Assembly: GCF_949987515.2 (NCBI RefSeq)
Contig: NC_082684.1
Span: forward strand, 18,467,701 to 18,531,700
Reading direction: 5' to 3'
From: Delphinus delphis
Lineage: Eukaryota > Chordata > Mammalia > Artiodactyla > Delphinidae
DNA length: 64,000 bases
Position 1 is the first letter of the stretch, and the number at the start of each line of letters is the position of its first letter. The notes beneath the pieces are model-generated. The model saw only the letters and a program-made list of their open reading frames with translations, made no database searches and had not been told where the DNA came from. Positions 1 to 11,747 of the stretch are shown here, one piece after another. The translations under genes were made by a program, and so were the position numbers.

Positions 1-1067
1 CCTAAAACTTAAACTCTGTCTGCTAATATGAAAGTTATATTGGATGGAAAAAGAAGAGGGAAGAAAAATGATCTTTTGTTATTGAATAAATCTGTTATTT
101 CTTCTAACAATTATCAACTATAAAGAGTAGAACACATATCACATATATTTATATCCGAATACAGTAACCTGACATATTGAACTACCATGATTTTTGAGAT
201 TTGATCAAAATGCAGCTGTATATTTGTCTCATTAAAATTTATTTAAATACAACTTATTTATTGACATCCTTAGAACAAAAAATCAGATGAGATTATTCTA
301 CTCACTCTTGGAAATAAATAGCCCTATGGTTACTTTAAGGTAAAAACAAACAAAAAACCCACCAAACTAGCAGCTCTGAACTTTAAATGTTAAATCCTAG
401 ATATTAAAAATTTCATTTTCACCCTAAAGAAAATCTTCTTTGCTCCCCCAAGTAGCTTCTGTCATCTTTGCTTTTCTGTCACTTTCTCTCCACTCTCACA
501 GTTTCAGAGGGTATGGAGAGGAGAATGAAAAGGGAAAGATAATTTCTTGCTTTTGAATGAGGTCTATGATGGCTTTCTGTGCTCTGTCCTGTGAGATGTG
601 TAACATCGACACTTTTATTTTTACTTTGTGAAGTTCTTCCAACACTCAGTTCATGAATATTTGTGATTTCTCCATTTAGCCACTCGTTTCCCAGAGCTCT
701 GTTCCATACAGACCTCTCCCTGTTGGAGACCCATTAATCTCCAAAGAATCTTGCAGGGCAGGAATAAAACACAGCTCCAGGGATCTCTCTCCCACATCTG
801 GTCCATGGGCAGTACTCACACATCCATTACTTTGACTAACTCTTGGAATAAAGGCACATCGCTGATTCCTGAAACCACTTATTTTTTTGCCTGCCCTCTC
901 TGTCCCCTTGATTTTTAGGATAACGGTCAGACCCCCTTCGCCTGTGTCCCCCACTCTAAGGGAGCAATCTTCACCCTTTAAGGGGTGTGTCCAACTCCCC
1001 TAAGAACCCTTCCAGTGGGGCAAGTAAACGTTCAATACAGCAGCGTCTCCCTTTCTCTCAAATAACA
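1..1067. other. Unique AT-rich sequence, no gene or repeat recognised
   Basis: I see no repeat family, splice-bounded open frame or RNA gene here. A short minus-strand open frame (676-954) has no recognisable protein features. The segment is moderately pyrimidine-rich around 430-500. Confidence 0.5.
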
Positions 1068-1080
1068 AAAATAAAACTCT

Positions 1081-1309
1081 GGGGCTTCCCTGGTGGCACA
1101 GTGGTTGAGAGTCCGCCTGCCGATGCATGGTACACGGGTTCGTGCCCCGGTCAGGGAAGATCCCACATGCCGCGGAGCGGCTGGGCCCGTGAGCCATGGC
1201 CGCTGACCCGGCGCGTCCGGAGCCTGTGCTCCGCAACGGGAGAGGCCGCAACAGTGAGAGGCCCGTGTACCGCAAAAAAAAAAAATAAATAAATAAAATA
1301 AAGTAAAAT
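1081..1309 (+). mobile_element. CHR SINE, short (deletion-type) form
   Basis: tRNA-derived SINE with the head GGGCTTCCCTGGTGGC, box-B-like GGTTCGTGCCCC and an A-rich (AAAT)n tail. The body runs from the head to the CCGCAAAA junction with no long 3' region, as in the cetacean deletion-type subfamilies. It is flanked by a perfect 14-bp direct repeat AAAATAAAACTCTG (1068-1081 and 1310-1323). The A-run at the start of the target site fits L1 endonuclease priming. The perfect repeat and surviving CpGs point to a young insertion. Overlapping open frames on both strands are SINE shadows. Confidence 0.96.
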
Positions 1310-1323
1310 AAAATAAAACTCTG

Positions 1324-1719
1324 CCATGAGGCCTCTGCTCGTGCACTCTCTGCCAGGAGAGAGTGCAGAGGATACCTCTGCACTCCCTGTGTGTGAGGAT
1401 CTCATGAGCTGTGATACAGATTATTAGAAGGGTACTTTGAAAATCTGAATTTTGCTGTTATATTTTCCTTTGGTGACCAATACCTATCATACTAAGGTTG
1501 ACATACTAGGTTGGCAGAGATACTAACTTTTCCATTTCACATCCTTATCATATACGTAAAATCTTCGTTTTGTGAACTTTCTCAACTTTGTAAAAATCCA
1601 TTTTAACATTTGGAGGGAGGAATGAGAGACGAGATTAGGGATGGATAAGTAGGCATTGCCACATCTCAGGTGTTAGGTACGCTCCCATTCAGAAGCCTAT
1701 GTCTTCTTTAGCTATTCCA
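1324..1719. other. Unique sequence, nothing recognised
   Basis: No repeat, gene or RNA signature seen between the CHR copy and the MIR relic that follows. Confidence 0.5.
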
Positions 1720-1862
1720 GCAGTCCAGGGAGGGAGAGTTTATCATCTCCATCATCTTGATGAGTAAACTGAGACTCCGATTTTGGCTTTTCCCCAGGAT
1801 AACACCACAGATGAGTAGGAAAGCAAGGATCGAACATGTTCCTCTGAATGACTCCTAAGCCT
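1720..1862 (-). repeat. MIR SINE relic, minus strand
   Basis: The order of words (TTTATCATCTCCATC, GAGTAAACTGAGACTC, then ACCACAGATGAGTAGGAAAG and GATCGAAC) is the reverse complement of the MIR core. Divergence is high, as expected for an element predating placental radiation. Confidence 0.65.
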
Positions 1863-1954
1863 GAAATAAATAGTATCTCATTTATACCCTTCTTCCTTTA
1901 GAATAAAATAATTTAAAATATGTTGTCCATCAACACTCCCCTCCCAGCCTGAGG

Positions 1955-2120
1955 ATGTGCTCTAGAACCAACAAACTAGGCTCATATCTGAGCTTTTACA
2001 CATGACCTTGGGCAAGTTACTTAACCTCTGTGTGCCTCAGTTCTTTATTTGTGAAAATAGGAATAATATTAATAATGACGATACCTGAATCATTGGCTTT
2101 TAAATCATTGCTTTTAGAAA
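1955..2120 (+). repeat. MIR SINE relic, plus strand
   Basis: Contains the diagnostic MIR core words TGACCTTGGGCAAGTTAC, TTAACCTCTGTGTGCCTCAG and a following GAAAATAGGAATAATA segment, in order on the plus strand. This is one of the best preserved MIRs in the window. Confidence 0.9.
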
Positions 2121-2249
2121 TAATTTTCATTAGCTTCACTGGGGAGCAGATCAGTGAAGCTCTTCACACTGTTATGTCAAAAGTCAATCTTATCATAGGG
2201 TTTTTATAGGTTAATATGTGTGTATTTAATAAAATAGTGGTAGAAAAAG

Positions 2250-2375
2250 AACAAGAAAAGATCACTGGACTTTGAGTCAGGATCCATGATGTTTGAATTG
2301 AAGTCCTTAATCCACTAACTGTGTGACCTTGGAGAGTTACCGAAATGACCTTTGTGTCCTCATCCATAAAAAATT
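2250..2375 (+). repeat. MIR SINE relic, plus strand
   Basis: Shows CTGGACTTTGAGTCAGGA, then TGTGTGACCTTGGAGAGTTAC, then a TGTCCTCATCCATAAA segment, the MIR order on the plus strand. It lies about 130 bp after the preceding MIR and is a separate insertion, because the core motif is repeated. Confidence 0.8.
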
Positions 2376-3194
2376 TTGCTTCCCTCAGGGAGCAAAACAT
2401 CCCATCTTTCCATTTTATTAGGACAATGTCAACTGCTGAACATGGTGCTCTACATAGTAGAAGGGTGAGCAACCTCCATGCAACCCAAAGGCAAAATAAA
2501 GTTACAGGAGTTACAAAGTTGCAAAATAAAGTTACATCCCAGCGCTGTCTTCCCAGGTAGTGTCTATCTGGTCTCAGTAAAAGAATGAAAAATCACAAGG
2601 GACATGTGCTCCTGAAGTAGGCCTCATACACTCTAAATTCTATAAATAATATGGTATAAAAGGAGACTAAAATAGTCTCCTTTAATTTAGCTGCAGCCAT
2701 ATATAGTGCCGTTTAAAGTGTAAATATCTCTGGTAATATCTGTGAAGGTGTTAGAACTCTTGCACCAATCAGAGGGAGAGACATAGTAGGCTTAGAGAAC
2801 AAACTTCATGAGCCACACATGGCTCTTGAGATTAAAGATTTGGAAAAAAAAATAAATAGTTCTCTAACACACTGACCTTAGAGAATGGAAATGCTGTTCC
2901 ATAAGACACTGCTTGATATTGTTTAAATATTAAATTTAGAATAACTTCTAGTTCTGTCGCTCAGAAGCTGGAGCTGCTGCTTAGGAAAGAATCATGCTAA
3001 AGTGTGAAAGTTTGGAGATTCAGAGAAATCTTGTGGGTTTAGCCAGGTCAGCAAGGAATATCTCTCGGCAGGGTTTAGAAGACCTGCTTCGTTTAACAAG
3101 ACCTTCATTTGTCACTCCTTAACTTTATAACTTTCAGAGTCCTCCAATTACATTTACCTTCTTTTCTTTCGGCAATTTTTGTTTCATGTTATAA
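2376..3194. other. Unique sequence, nothing recognised
   Basis: A direct repeat GCAAAATAAAGTTACA occurs twice, about 33 bp apart, near 2492-2535. Otherwise no gene, RNA or repeat family can be named. Confidence 0.45.
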
Positions 3195-3330
3195 TTATTT
3201 ATTCACCTGTTATCAGATGGTGAGTTGCTTCTAGCCAGGAACTGTGTCTTTTTCCCCTGACTTTCCTGGCACCAGCCAACAAAACGCATTCATGTAGGAT
3301 AAATAAATTTTTTTTTGAAAGAATAAATAT
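3195..3330 (+). repeat. L2 LINE 3' end
   Basis: The order GAACTGTGTCTTTTTCC, CCTGGCACCAGCC, then a terminal TAAATAAA-like end followed by TGAAAGAATAAA matches the L2 3' untranslated end. Ancient and diverged. Confidence 0.6.
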
Positions 3331-3649
3331 ATCTTTGTACATATATATATTTGCTTGCATTCAAGAGACTAAAGAATGTAAAGGAACATTGACCAAATTT
3401 TTAACATTAATCCTGTTTACAATTCTGCTGTTACTAATTCTTGTCGATAATTGATTTTGTACTTAAATCTCACAAGAATAAACAGTTTTTAGCAGTTCTA
3501 GAAAGTCTTAGTGTTTCCAAAGAAGTGATTGTGATCAGTGGATCAGATGTGACTTAATCTAAGGAATGACTATTCTTTACAATAGAAAAGCTGCGAAAAG
3601 CTTGATACTATGTGAATGCTTCCTAAACTCTATTTCAACACTTCTCAAA
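3331..3649. other. AT-rich unique sequence
   Basis: Contains a short TATATATA run near 3342-3350. No family assigned. Confidence 0.45.
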
Positions 3650-3975
3650 TTGAACTCACTATTTTCTTCCAGAAATGTGCTCTTCCTTTTATGTTTCTTG
3701 TCTCATCAACACATTACCTTTCCTCTAATCAAAGCTAGACAGTCCTGGATTATCGTTGATACCTTCTTTCTTGTCATCAGCCACCTTTAATGGATCAATT
3801 TTATGCTAAAAACTTTTTCATGCCTCACTCTTTTCACTGCCACTAACCCCAGCCTTTGGCATCTTTTTCCTACAACAATCTTCTAATTGGCCTTCCCTCT
3901 CCATTCTGTTTTCTATACTACCACTGGATTTATCTTTCTTAAATGCTAATGTGCTTACATTGCTTCCTAAAAAAG
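3650..3975 (+). repeat. L2 LINE fragment, ORF2-terminal region (diverged)
   Basis: TCCTGGATTATCGTTGATACC and a later CTTCTAATTGGCCTTCCCTCTCC then CTGGATTTATCTTTCTTAAATGC follow the order of the L2 ORF2 tail. Many substitutions; no reading frame survives. It resumes at 4336 after an unassigned 360-bp stretch. Confidence 0.55.
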
Positions 3976-4335
3976 AAAAAAAAATAAATGAACCATTTTT
4001 AAAAGCACAGATGTCTCCCAATTACAATCTGGTGCTTGCAGCTGCATCTGGCCAGGAGGTGTGTTTTGTTTGGTCCATGGTGTTTAAATAATATGTATTG
4101 GTCAACATTTAATAATTTAAAGAATTAACATCTGGTATTTGCTGTTTATCCTGAAAAAGAGCAGCTGGTAACATTGGATTGACTTTCTCTTGCCAGGCTG
4201 GTTTGCTTTCCCCACATCGCCACCAAATGCAAGGTCTCTCATTTCACCACAGTCCCCACCATGCTCTATTGTGTCCATGTCTCCTGAGCAATGCAAGCTT
4301 CCCTCAGCCATCATTGTCATAACTGTTTTATTGTA
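3976..4335. other. Unassigned sequence between two L2 pieces
   Basis: It lies between L2 fragments in the same orientation, so it may be a later insertion or an unrecognised diverged part of the LINE. No target-site duplication was found. Confidence 0.35.
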
Positions 4336-4530
4336 GTTTATCTTATACCTAAACTACTTCCTCAGCTGTATTCGAATGTCTTTCTTCCTTAGCACAGCAT
4401 TCAAGGCCCTTACAAGTTAGCTTCATTCTCCTCTTCTCATTTTATTTTCCTCTCTTTCCCACCTTATGCTTCAGCCACATCAGACTGCTCCCTGCTTCTA
4501 GAACATACACAAGGCAGAAGTTTAGAATAC
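4336..4530 (+). repeat. L2 LINE fragment
   Basis: CAAGGCCCTTACAAGTTAGC followed by CACCTTATGCTTCAGCCAC and CTGCTTCTAGAACATAC matches the L2 coding tail, in the order expected downstream of the fragment at 3650. Confidence 0.7.
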
Positions 4531-4534
4531 AGGG

Positions 4535-4755
4535 TGGACCCAGACTGCCTGGGGTCAAAGGTAGTTTTTAACCTTTATTAGCTCTGTCATTTTGAACAAA
4601 TCACCTAAACTCTTTGTGCCTTGGATATTTCATTCATAAAGTGGAGAGACTAGTGACTACCTCACGTGATTTTAATGAGGGTTTTAAGAAGCTGCAACAG
4701 ATGAAGATTTTATCAGTTGGTAAATGCTCAGCAAACTTTAGCAGTTGTTAATTTT
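4535..4755 (+). repeat. MIR SINE relic, near full length
   Basis: Head CAGACTGCCTGGGGTCAAAG, core ACCTAAACTCTTTGTGCCT and tail GTAAATGCTCAGCAAACTTT are collinear with MIR on the plus strand. Confidence 0.85.
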
Positions 4756-5489
4756 CTGCCAAACATTTTACTCCTCATTCACTTCATCTTCTGAATATCT
4801 AGCTGAATGCTGTACACATTTTCAATGCTCGGAAAAAGTTTGTGAATTAAACAGAAGTGAGTTCATGGGATTTTCTTTGATGAATCAAGTAATTAAGAGC
4901 TGAATTAACCTTAAAGAGCATCATGTGCAATCCACCTCCTGGAGAAGTCAACAAACAAACACATGTGGAAATGAAATAATTTTTCTAAGGACAATTAATG
5001 TGGCAGAACAGAAACCAAACGGCCTACAGGGTGATCCTATGCTTGTGCCTATTTTCTCTTCAATACATCCATGAGAAGGAGCTACATTCAAATGACAGTG
5101 GAGTCATGAAGGCGGGACTCCTAAAGGTAACTATCTGCCAGTATTATGTTGTGACTATGCAGCCGCCGCCAGCAAACCACATGTAAGGGGGAAGATGGTG
5201 CCACAGCCACCCCGTTGGGGACCAGAATTTATAAAATTCAGCATCTATTTTGTTTGGGAGACTCAGGAAGTCATCTCTCTTATATTTTCTCATTTTTGCT
5301 CTTTTCCTCCTTCTCACAATATCATCAGCTGGCACTGCCACATACTATGCATGTAAAATTGATAAATATTTGCTAAAAAACAGTTAAGTAATACGCCTAA
5401 GGCCAATGGAAGTACTATTTCAATCTGGAAACTTCTGAGCTCCCTTCCCAGCCTCCTTTCATTTCAATGCACCACGTGATTGGGTGGCT
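4756..5489. other. Unique sequence, nothing recognised
   Basis: No repeat family identified. Two overlapping open frames near 4998-5341 on opposite strands have no protein-like features. Confidence 0.45.
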
Positions 5490-5815
5490 CCTCATTACTT
5501 GGAGCTTTGCTCCAATTCTACTGAATTACTTATATTTTGTTAAGCACCTCTTACAATTCTGACCTTACTGCCCTTCCTTCATATCGTATGTGTTTTCTCT
5601 GTCTTCTGCATCTTTTAAAACACAGCTGAAGTGTCTCATCTTCTCCTGCCCCCTATTTTGGGTTGAATACTCCATGTCTCTAATCCCATAGCCCCATCTG
5701 CACACCCTTCTCATATCACTTGTTATATTCTGCTCTTATCTCCTTCTCCTTAGTGGAGGGAAACTTGTCCCACTGTATTTTGTGGCCCTAGTACCTAGCA
5801 GAGTTATCAGCAAGT
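5490..5815 (+). repeat. L2 LINE 3' end
   Basis: CAGCTGAAGTGTCTCATCTTC, a CCTGCCCCC run and a terminal GTGGAGGGAAACTTGTCCC / CCTAGTACCTAGCAGAGTTA order match the L2 3' end on the plus strand. Confidence 0.7.
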
Positions 5816-5879
5816 CATCAATGCTTAGACGATATTTGATGCACGAATGTGTGAAACAAAAGACACAAAAGTCCCAGGA

Positions 5880-6229
5880 GGGCTTCCCTGGTGGCACGGT
5901 GGTTGAGAATCTGCCTGCTAATGCAGGGAACATGGGTTTGAGCCCTGGTCGGGGAGGATCCCACATGCTGCAGAGCAACTAGGCTCGTGAGCCACAACTG
6001 CTGAGCCTGCACATCTGGAGCCTGTGCTCCGCAACAAGAAAGGCCGCGAGAGTGAGAGGCCTGCGCACGGTGATGAAGAGTGCCCCCCACTTGCCACAAC
6101 TAGAGAAAGCCCTTGCACAGAAACGAAGACCCAACACAGCAAAAAAATAAAATAATTAATAAACTCCTACCCCCAACATCTAAAAAAAAAAAAAAAAAAG
6201 TTCAAAATCCTGTTTATTTAAAAAAAAAA
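5880..6229 (+). mobile_element. CHR SINE, long form with extended 3' tail
   Basis: Full head and body plus the long-form 3' part (TGATGAAGAGTG, CAACTAGAGAAAGCCC, CAGAAACGAAGACCCAACAC). After the usual end it carries a short extra segment with AATAAACTCCTACCCCCA before two A-runs. The same extra segment occurs in the copy at 39762, so it marks a subfamily. The target-site duplication is AAAAGTCCCAGGA (5867-5879 and 6230-6242), a perfect match. Confidence 0.96.
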
Positions 6230-6242
6230 AAAAGTCCCAGGA

Positions 6243-6690
6243 ATTAGAACTTGGAATTATAGCAATAGATCATCAGATAGAGTGAACAAATTTGCAGGCT
6301 CTTGTAACAGCTTATTGCTAAGGACCCACTGTTGCCTGTCCACAACACTTATCCTCTTGTCATTACACTCACTTCTGGACCCAGTAGACAGAAATGATTA
6401 ATTCCCAATAGAACTTTCTACTTGTGCTCTAGGCTATTTTTTCCACTTTTTATTACAAACTTAGTTTGCCCCTACTCCCAATTTTCTCTTTTCTAGCTCT
6501 GGACATTGTTTCAAGGCCAAAAAACTTTCAATTTGAGCAGAGGTTTGTAGTTTCTCCCAAAACTAAAAGCCAGCATATGACAACAAGAGGAAGAATTTCA
6601 ACAGTAGCTGATCACAAAATAGATGTAATGTCGAGAGCACATCAATATTGTCAAGAGGTCTTGTGAGCATAGGTTAAAAATAATGCTTGG
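6243..6690. other. Unique sequence between two CHR copies
   Basis: No gene or repeat family recognised. Confidence 0.45.
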
Positions 6691-7020
6691 GGGACTTCCC
6701 TGGTGGCACAGTGGTTAAGAATCCTCCTGCCAATGCAGGGGATGCGGGTTTGAGCCCTAGTCCGGGAAGATCCCACATGCTGCAGAGCAACTGAGTCCGC
6801 GAGCCACAACTACTGAGCCTGCGTGACACAACTACTGAAGCCCATGTGCCTAAAGCCCATGTTCCACAACAAGAGAAGCCACCGCAATGAGAAGCCCGAG
6901 CACCGCAGAGAAGAGTAGCCCTTGCTCCTCGCAACTAGAGAAAGCCCACGCGCAGCAACAGAGACCCAACACAGCCAAACATAAATTAAAATAAATAAAT
7001 ATAACATTAAAAAAAAAAAA
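6691..7020 (+). mobile_element. CHR SINE, older long form
   Basis: Head GGGACTTCCCTGGTGGCAC with the GGGACTTCC variant, and a middle part with repeated CCACAACTACTGAGCC-type modules that the young copies lack. It ends in (AAAT)n and an A-run. The flanking repeat is imperfect (AATGCTTGG before, AAAGCTTGG after). Both the variant head and the decayed duplication suggest an older insertion than the copy 460 bp upstream. Confidence 0.93.
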
Positions 7021-7914
7021 GCTTGGATTAGAAGCCTAGAAGGTTATAAGTCTAGAGAATCTGTGAGTACTGAAACATTTGAAGGAAATTGCAACATCAG
7101 GGTTTGAGTGTAAAACCTATTTCTTTGGTGAAGGGAGGTGGATATGCTTTTTATTTTCAGCCTCAGACTATCTCTTAAGAAAGTCAACCCAAGACTAGGT
7201 GAGAATTGTGTGGCTTCGTTCTGTCAAAACATATCACTACTTATAGGCTTAGGGATGCTGCCAATAAAATATTTCTTCAACCCCCGAGGTTCTACAAGAA
7301 TAGACTCTTGGATAAGATTATTGTTAACAGCCCAAGTGTTGATATAGCCACGAGTTAATAGCTACTGGCAAACAGCAGCCTTTTTTGTTCTGTGTGAACA
7401 GTTCTTCCTCTCCTAGCCTGCCAAACTAAGCACATTCGGTATGTTTTCAAAGTGGCACACAGGAGGTCAATTCATTAATCATTCTCAAAGAGTGGGAAAC
7501 AGAGACTCCTGTCTTGGAAGCCACTGGAAAAGTAGTCCTTGCTGTTTGCACTTTCAAGCTAGTAGGTGATATTTTTCCCCTAAAAATCCTTTCCTTCCAT
7601 TTCTTGCTTCCTCAAGGGCGTATATATTTCTCATCTCTTTATGTTAGAATTCAGATGATGGTATCACCTTTGAGTAGACAATTGAGTGGGACTGGTGAAA
7701 CAGAGGCATTTTTTCTTTAAGTCATAATGTACTTTATTCACATATAATGTACGAAATACCTGGTTAAATTTTATTTTTCCAAATTTCTCCCGCTAAGAAA
7801 GCCACTGCTCTGGGAGCACTGGTACACTCAATGTTTGGCAGCCATGCATCTATCTTAGGTAACTGGGACAAAAGTGAAAATTCCCCTGATCTTTGAGCCT
7901 ATCTTGAAAGCCTA
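7021..7914. other. Unique sequence, nothing recognised
   Basis: Contains no assignable repeat. Small open frames on the plus strand (7138, 7514) have no known features. Confidence 0.45.
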
Positions 7915-8105
7915 GAATTTGGTGGCAGATGGATTTGGGTGGGAGGTCTGGCTCTACCTCTTGCCAACTAGGAAACCATGGACAACTTCTCAAAGCCTTG
8001 CTTTCCTCTTCTCTAAATGCATATAATTATAAAGTCTACCTCCCAGGGGAGTTGTGAGACTAACTGTGGTAATATATGTAAAATACCTTAGCTCAGGGAG
8101 CAGAG
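7915..8105 (+). repeat. MIR SINE relic
   Basis: Collinear with MIR: GGTCTGGCTCTACCTCTTGCC, ACTTCTCAAAGCCTTGC, GTTGTGAGACTAACTGTGG and a GTAAAATACCTTAG tail. Confidence 0.75.
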
Positions 8106-8107
8106 GA

Positions 8108-8222
8108 TCTCCGAATCTTCTCTTTCTTCTCCATCTCCTCTCCCCTCCCTCATTAATCTTTTTTCCCTCCTCTTTCTTCTCTTCTTCCTCTTCTTCTCAC
8201 CTCTTCTTCCTTTGTTCTCATT
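8108..8222 (+). repeat. Polypyrimidine tract
   Basis: About 110 bp almost entirely C and T on the plus strand, interrupted by CATTAATC. The flanking serine/phenylalanine-rich and arginine/lysine-rich open frames are translations of this tract. Confidence 0.85.
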
Positions 8223-9455
8223 GCCCACATCTGAAACACATCCACTAGGAAGTGATTCATATTTTAACTTATTTGGGTCTCTAAACAAATAAAAGTCAAG
8301 GATTTTTTTCTTCTAGCTTGAATTCTATTTTCATTGAAAATAAACTCATTTTTTGGGTATGATTTTCCTAAGGCTTCTAACTGGAAAGGACTCCAGATTT
8401 TGGATGACACTGCTGCAGCTGGCTCTTTTGTGTGATAGTGGGAATCATACAGCTGAATGTCTAGTGCCATATCAGATGGAACACACCTTTCCTCCCTGCT
8501 GTCCGGATCTCTGCAAAATGCCCTGTTTGTTTTGAAGGTCAAAGAGAGTTCTGAGCAGTAATTGAACGCAGAGCATGTAAGGCTTGCCAACTTTAGATTC
8601 GAGGTTTCCAAACCCGATCAGGCAACAGAACTCTGACATTTTGTTTGTTTTCATTTGAATATGCAACTCAAACATTTAATTGATTTTGAGCCTCCATGAT
8701 ATGTGTGGTTTTATCTTCCCTTACAAGTATCTCCTTCTCCAATCCTACATTTGCTCTGGGTGTTCAGTTTTCCTGCAGTCCTTAACTTTCTTCGTCCCTT
8801 TACCTAAACATGTATCACACTTGTTAAATCCTTAGCACATTCATTATTTACAACAAACAAATAAACAAACAAAACCACTTGGGCGAACAGTTTTCTTTCA
8901 TTTAATGCTGTCCTGTTTCTTGTGCTCTCTCCTGCAACAATCTTTGCTTTCTCGTATTTCCTCGACTTCCCCCACCTTATGTATTCAATGCATGGCCACA
9001 TTTCTCAAAGTGTAAGTCTGGCTTCTCGTAAGAGATTTTTTTTTTACTCATATTTTGTCCTGGTTAAGTTTCATCCAGTTACTGGAGTAAATAACCCAGG
9101 TCTAGCCTGGCCTGGATGCTAAGGACATCGTCACCCTTTTCCTTTTCTCCGGGGGCCACCAGGTGTGGCTTTACCTTCTAAGCAGGAAGTGGACACCACA
9201 CTTGTCCCCAAAGAGACCTGCCTGGTCCATGTGGGACTCCAACGTCTTCTCTGAAGAATCAACCGACTTTCGATTTCTCCAAGCATTTCTGCTATTTGCA
9301 ATTAATTATTTTTTATACATGATTACTTTCTTTCCTTTTCTCACCATTACTTTCCCAACTCTTTATCACTTTCTTTTTCATTTCTTATGGGTATTTATAG
9401 CTCGTGCTTCTCACAAGGCCAAGGTAAAGAAAAGAAACAATTAAGTTCCATAAAA
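8223..9455. other. Unique sequence, nothing recognised
   Basis: About 1.2 kb with no assignable repeat or gene. A (AAAC/AAAT)-type run occurs near 8850-8873. Confidence 0.45.
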
Positions 9456-9467
9456 AAACAAGAACAG

Positions 9468-9677
9468 GGCTTCTCTGGTGGCACAGTGGTTGAGAGTCCG
9501 CCTGCAGATGCAGGGGACGCGGGTTTGTGCCCCGGTCCGGGAAGATCCCACATGCCTCGGAGCGGCTGTGCCCGTGAGCCATGGCCACTGAGCCTGCACG
9601 TCCGGAGCCTGTGCTCCACAACGGGAGAGGCCGCAGCAGTGAGAGGCCCGCGTACCGCAAAAAACAAACAAACAAAC
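9468..9677 (+). mobile_element. CHR SINE, short form
   Basis: Head GGGCTTCTCTGGTGGCAC and short deletion-type body ending CGTACCGCAAAA, with an (AAAC)n tail instead of pure A. The target-site duplication AAACAAGAACAG lies at 9456-9467 and 9678-9689. Confidence 0.95.
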
Positions 9678-9689
9678 AAACAAGAACAG

Positions 9690-10129
9690 AAAAAAATGAC
9701 AATCAATGGAAAGCATAGCTCAGTCTAGAAATAAAAATAGACTCTTTTAGGACACCAAACACATGTGAGGCAGGCCTCTAATTATATGTCCATGTCTCTA
9801 CCTGGCCCTGAACACAGTACCAGACACACAGTGGGAGCTTCATATCTGATGAGTGGCTAACTGGATGGACTTCTTTTCTTTTCTTAAAATCAGAGCCTGA
9901 CACAGGCCCAGGGTGATGTTTGCTATGCATGGGATGATTTCATGTTGGGACAAGATTCTCTTGACTTGGGCCAGGTTAAGGGATGTTTCTCCACTTATAA
10001 ATTGAATTATATATAACTTTAAGTGTAATAGTCGTCAGGCACATCCATACATTAGGAGTAAGACTTTAATGGTTAGGTATAATAATTACGTTCACACAAT
10101 GGTGCGATATCTAGGATTCAGCCTCCGTG
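9690..10129. other. Unique sequence with a small CpG cluster
   Basis: Three CpGs fall within about 80 bp near 10031-10106, unlike the surroundings. A possible ancient-repeat tail (CACACAGTGGGAGC) near 9826 is too short to assign. Confidence 0.35.
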
Positions 10130-10480
10130 AGCAGAACTGTGGAGGGTGAAACAGCAGGTTCAGGGCTGGAGGCCTCACCCCGCAAAGCTCTTTTGAATCC
10201 AGTGATGCTGGTTCCAGATGCCCTGAATTTTTGGCTCTCACAGTCACCAGCTCCAAGACATTGAGGAAGAGTCTTAACCACTCTGGACCTTAATTTTTCC
10301 ATCCATACAATGATAAGCATTAAAAACTACCTAAGCTCGATGAGTTCTTTTAAAAGTCTTCTGTATATTAATGTTTACTTTATTGAGCTACGGGTTAGTA
10401 TATGTAAAGCACTTAGATCTATGACTGGAAAATAGTAAGTACAATATAATATTAGCTTGTGTCATAATTAGTAGTAGTTT
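10130..10480 (+). repeat. MIR SINE relic with 3' tail
   Basis: AGTCTTAACCACTCTGGACC and ATCCATACAATGATAAGC resemble the MIR core, and GTAAAGCACTTAGATC followed by AATAGTAAGTACAAT resembles the MIR 3' end. Spacing is stretched, so a small insertion is likely. Confidence 0.65.
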
Positions 10481-11184
10481 TAAGAATTACTGAGGCGGCT
10501 TCATGTGCATGCTACCCACACAATCCGCAGTACACTTTGTAAATAATTTTTGCTCAGTAATTAGGAAGAGCTCCCACACATGAGATGAGCATATGACTTT
10601 ATTTTCCTGGTTCATAGTAATTACACAATGTTTTTGCCAGAAACTGTGCTTTTCATTTTTAAAATGTTTTTCATTACTTGTGGGGAATCAACATGCCCCC
10701 CTCCTTTTCCCTACCACCTTCTTCCTAAGAATAGAGAATAACTCCTAAACTCTCACTGTACTCTAGAAAATGCACAGAGACTGTATTTTCATTAAAAATC
10801 GTACATTTTCTGGGGCCTTCACATGTTTTCTAATAACTGCCGGGCTAAAAGACATTCTTGAAGTGGGTGCAGTAGGGGATGAAGCTGCAATGAAAATCTC
10901 TGAATGTTGTTACTTGTGGGTGGTCCCTGCTCCCCCTGGGGCTCCACCTTATCCTCCAGACTTGCCAACTGCATTTTATCAAAGGGAAATAACCTCCAGG
11001 GTGGCATTTTTCTCCCCCAAATGTGAGAAAAGTCATGCCTAGATGAGAAGAGTTGCTGGACTTTTACAGTGGGTGGCGGGAAGGGCGGGGGGACAGACGA
11101 TGAGATTCTTAACGTCTTTCCTAGAGGCATTTCTCTTTTCTGCTATTTAACCAAAGTGGTGTGGTAGCGATAAGAAGGGGTAAC
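10481..11184. other. Unique sequence, nothing recognised
   Basis: Includes two overlapping open frames on opposite strands near 10770-11130 with no recognisable domain. G-rich near 11070-11097. Confidence 0.4.
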
Positions 11185-11694
11185 TGCATTCGTTTACTGA
11201 GAATTCATTATGGACCAGGCAACAAAGTGGAGCACTGAAGGGAAAGAAAACGATGCTACACAGTCCCTTTCCTTAAAGATAATAGGGCAAAGCAGAGCTA
11301 TATTTGAAGCATAATAGGTAACTTTTTTAAATGTATGGTATGAGGGGAACACAAGAGGAATGTCCAGTAGTTCCTGGGTGAGGCAAGGCTGATGAGCAAA
11401 AAAAGGCAAAGTACATTTAGGCAAAGTACCAACGAACGTAAATATAGGGAAAACAGAAGCAACATAGTTTGTAGGGAGCTAAAAGCAGAAGCTAAAGGAG
11501 GCTGCACAAAGCAGTGGATCAGGGGACAGGGCTGGACAAGAGCCAACTGTGAAGGAGCTCACCTACCAAGCTAAAGGGTTTGGAAGTTTTTCTAATTGTA
11601 CAATGGGAAACAAAGTCTTTTAAATAAGAAAAAGAGGGAATCTGTTTTGCATCTTAGAAACATGAATCTAGCAACAGTTTTGAACCTGAGTTGC

Positions 11695-11747
<53 letters not shown>

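Noticed and set aside
1081..1270. Functional tRNA genes inside CHR copies
   Set aside because: Box-B-like GGTTCGTGCCCC is part of the SINE head. The tRNA-derived part does not form a complete cloverleaf, and it recurs in all copies.
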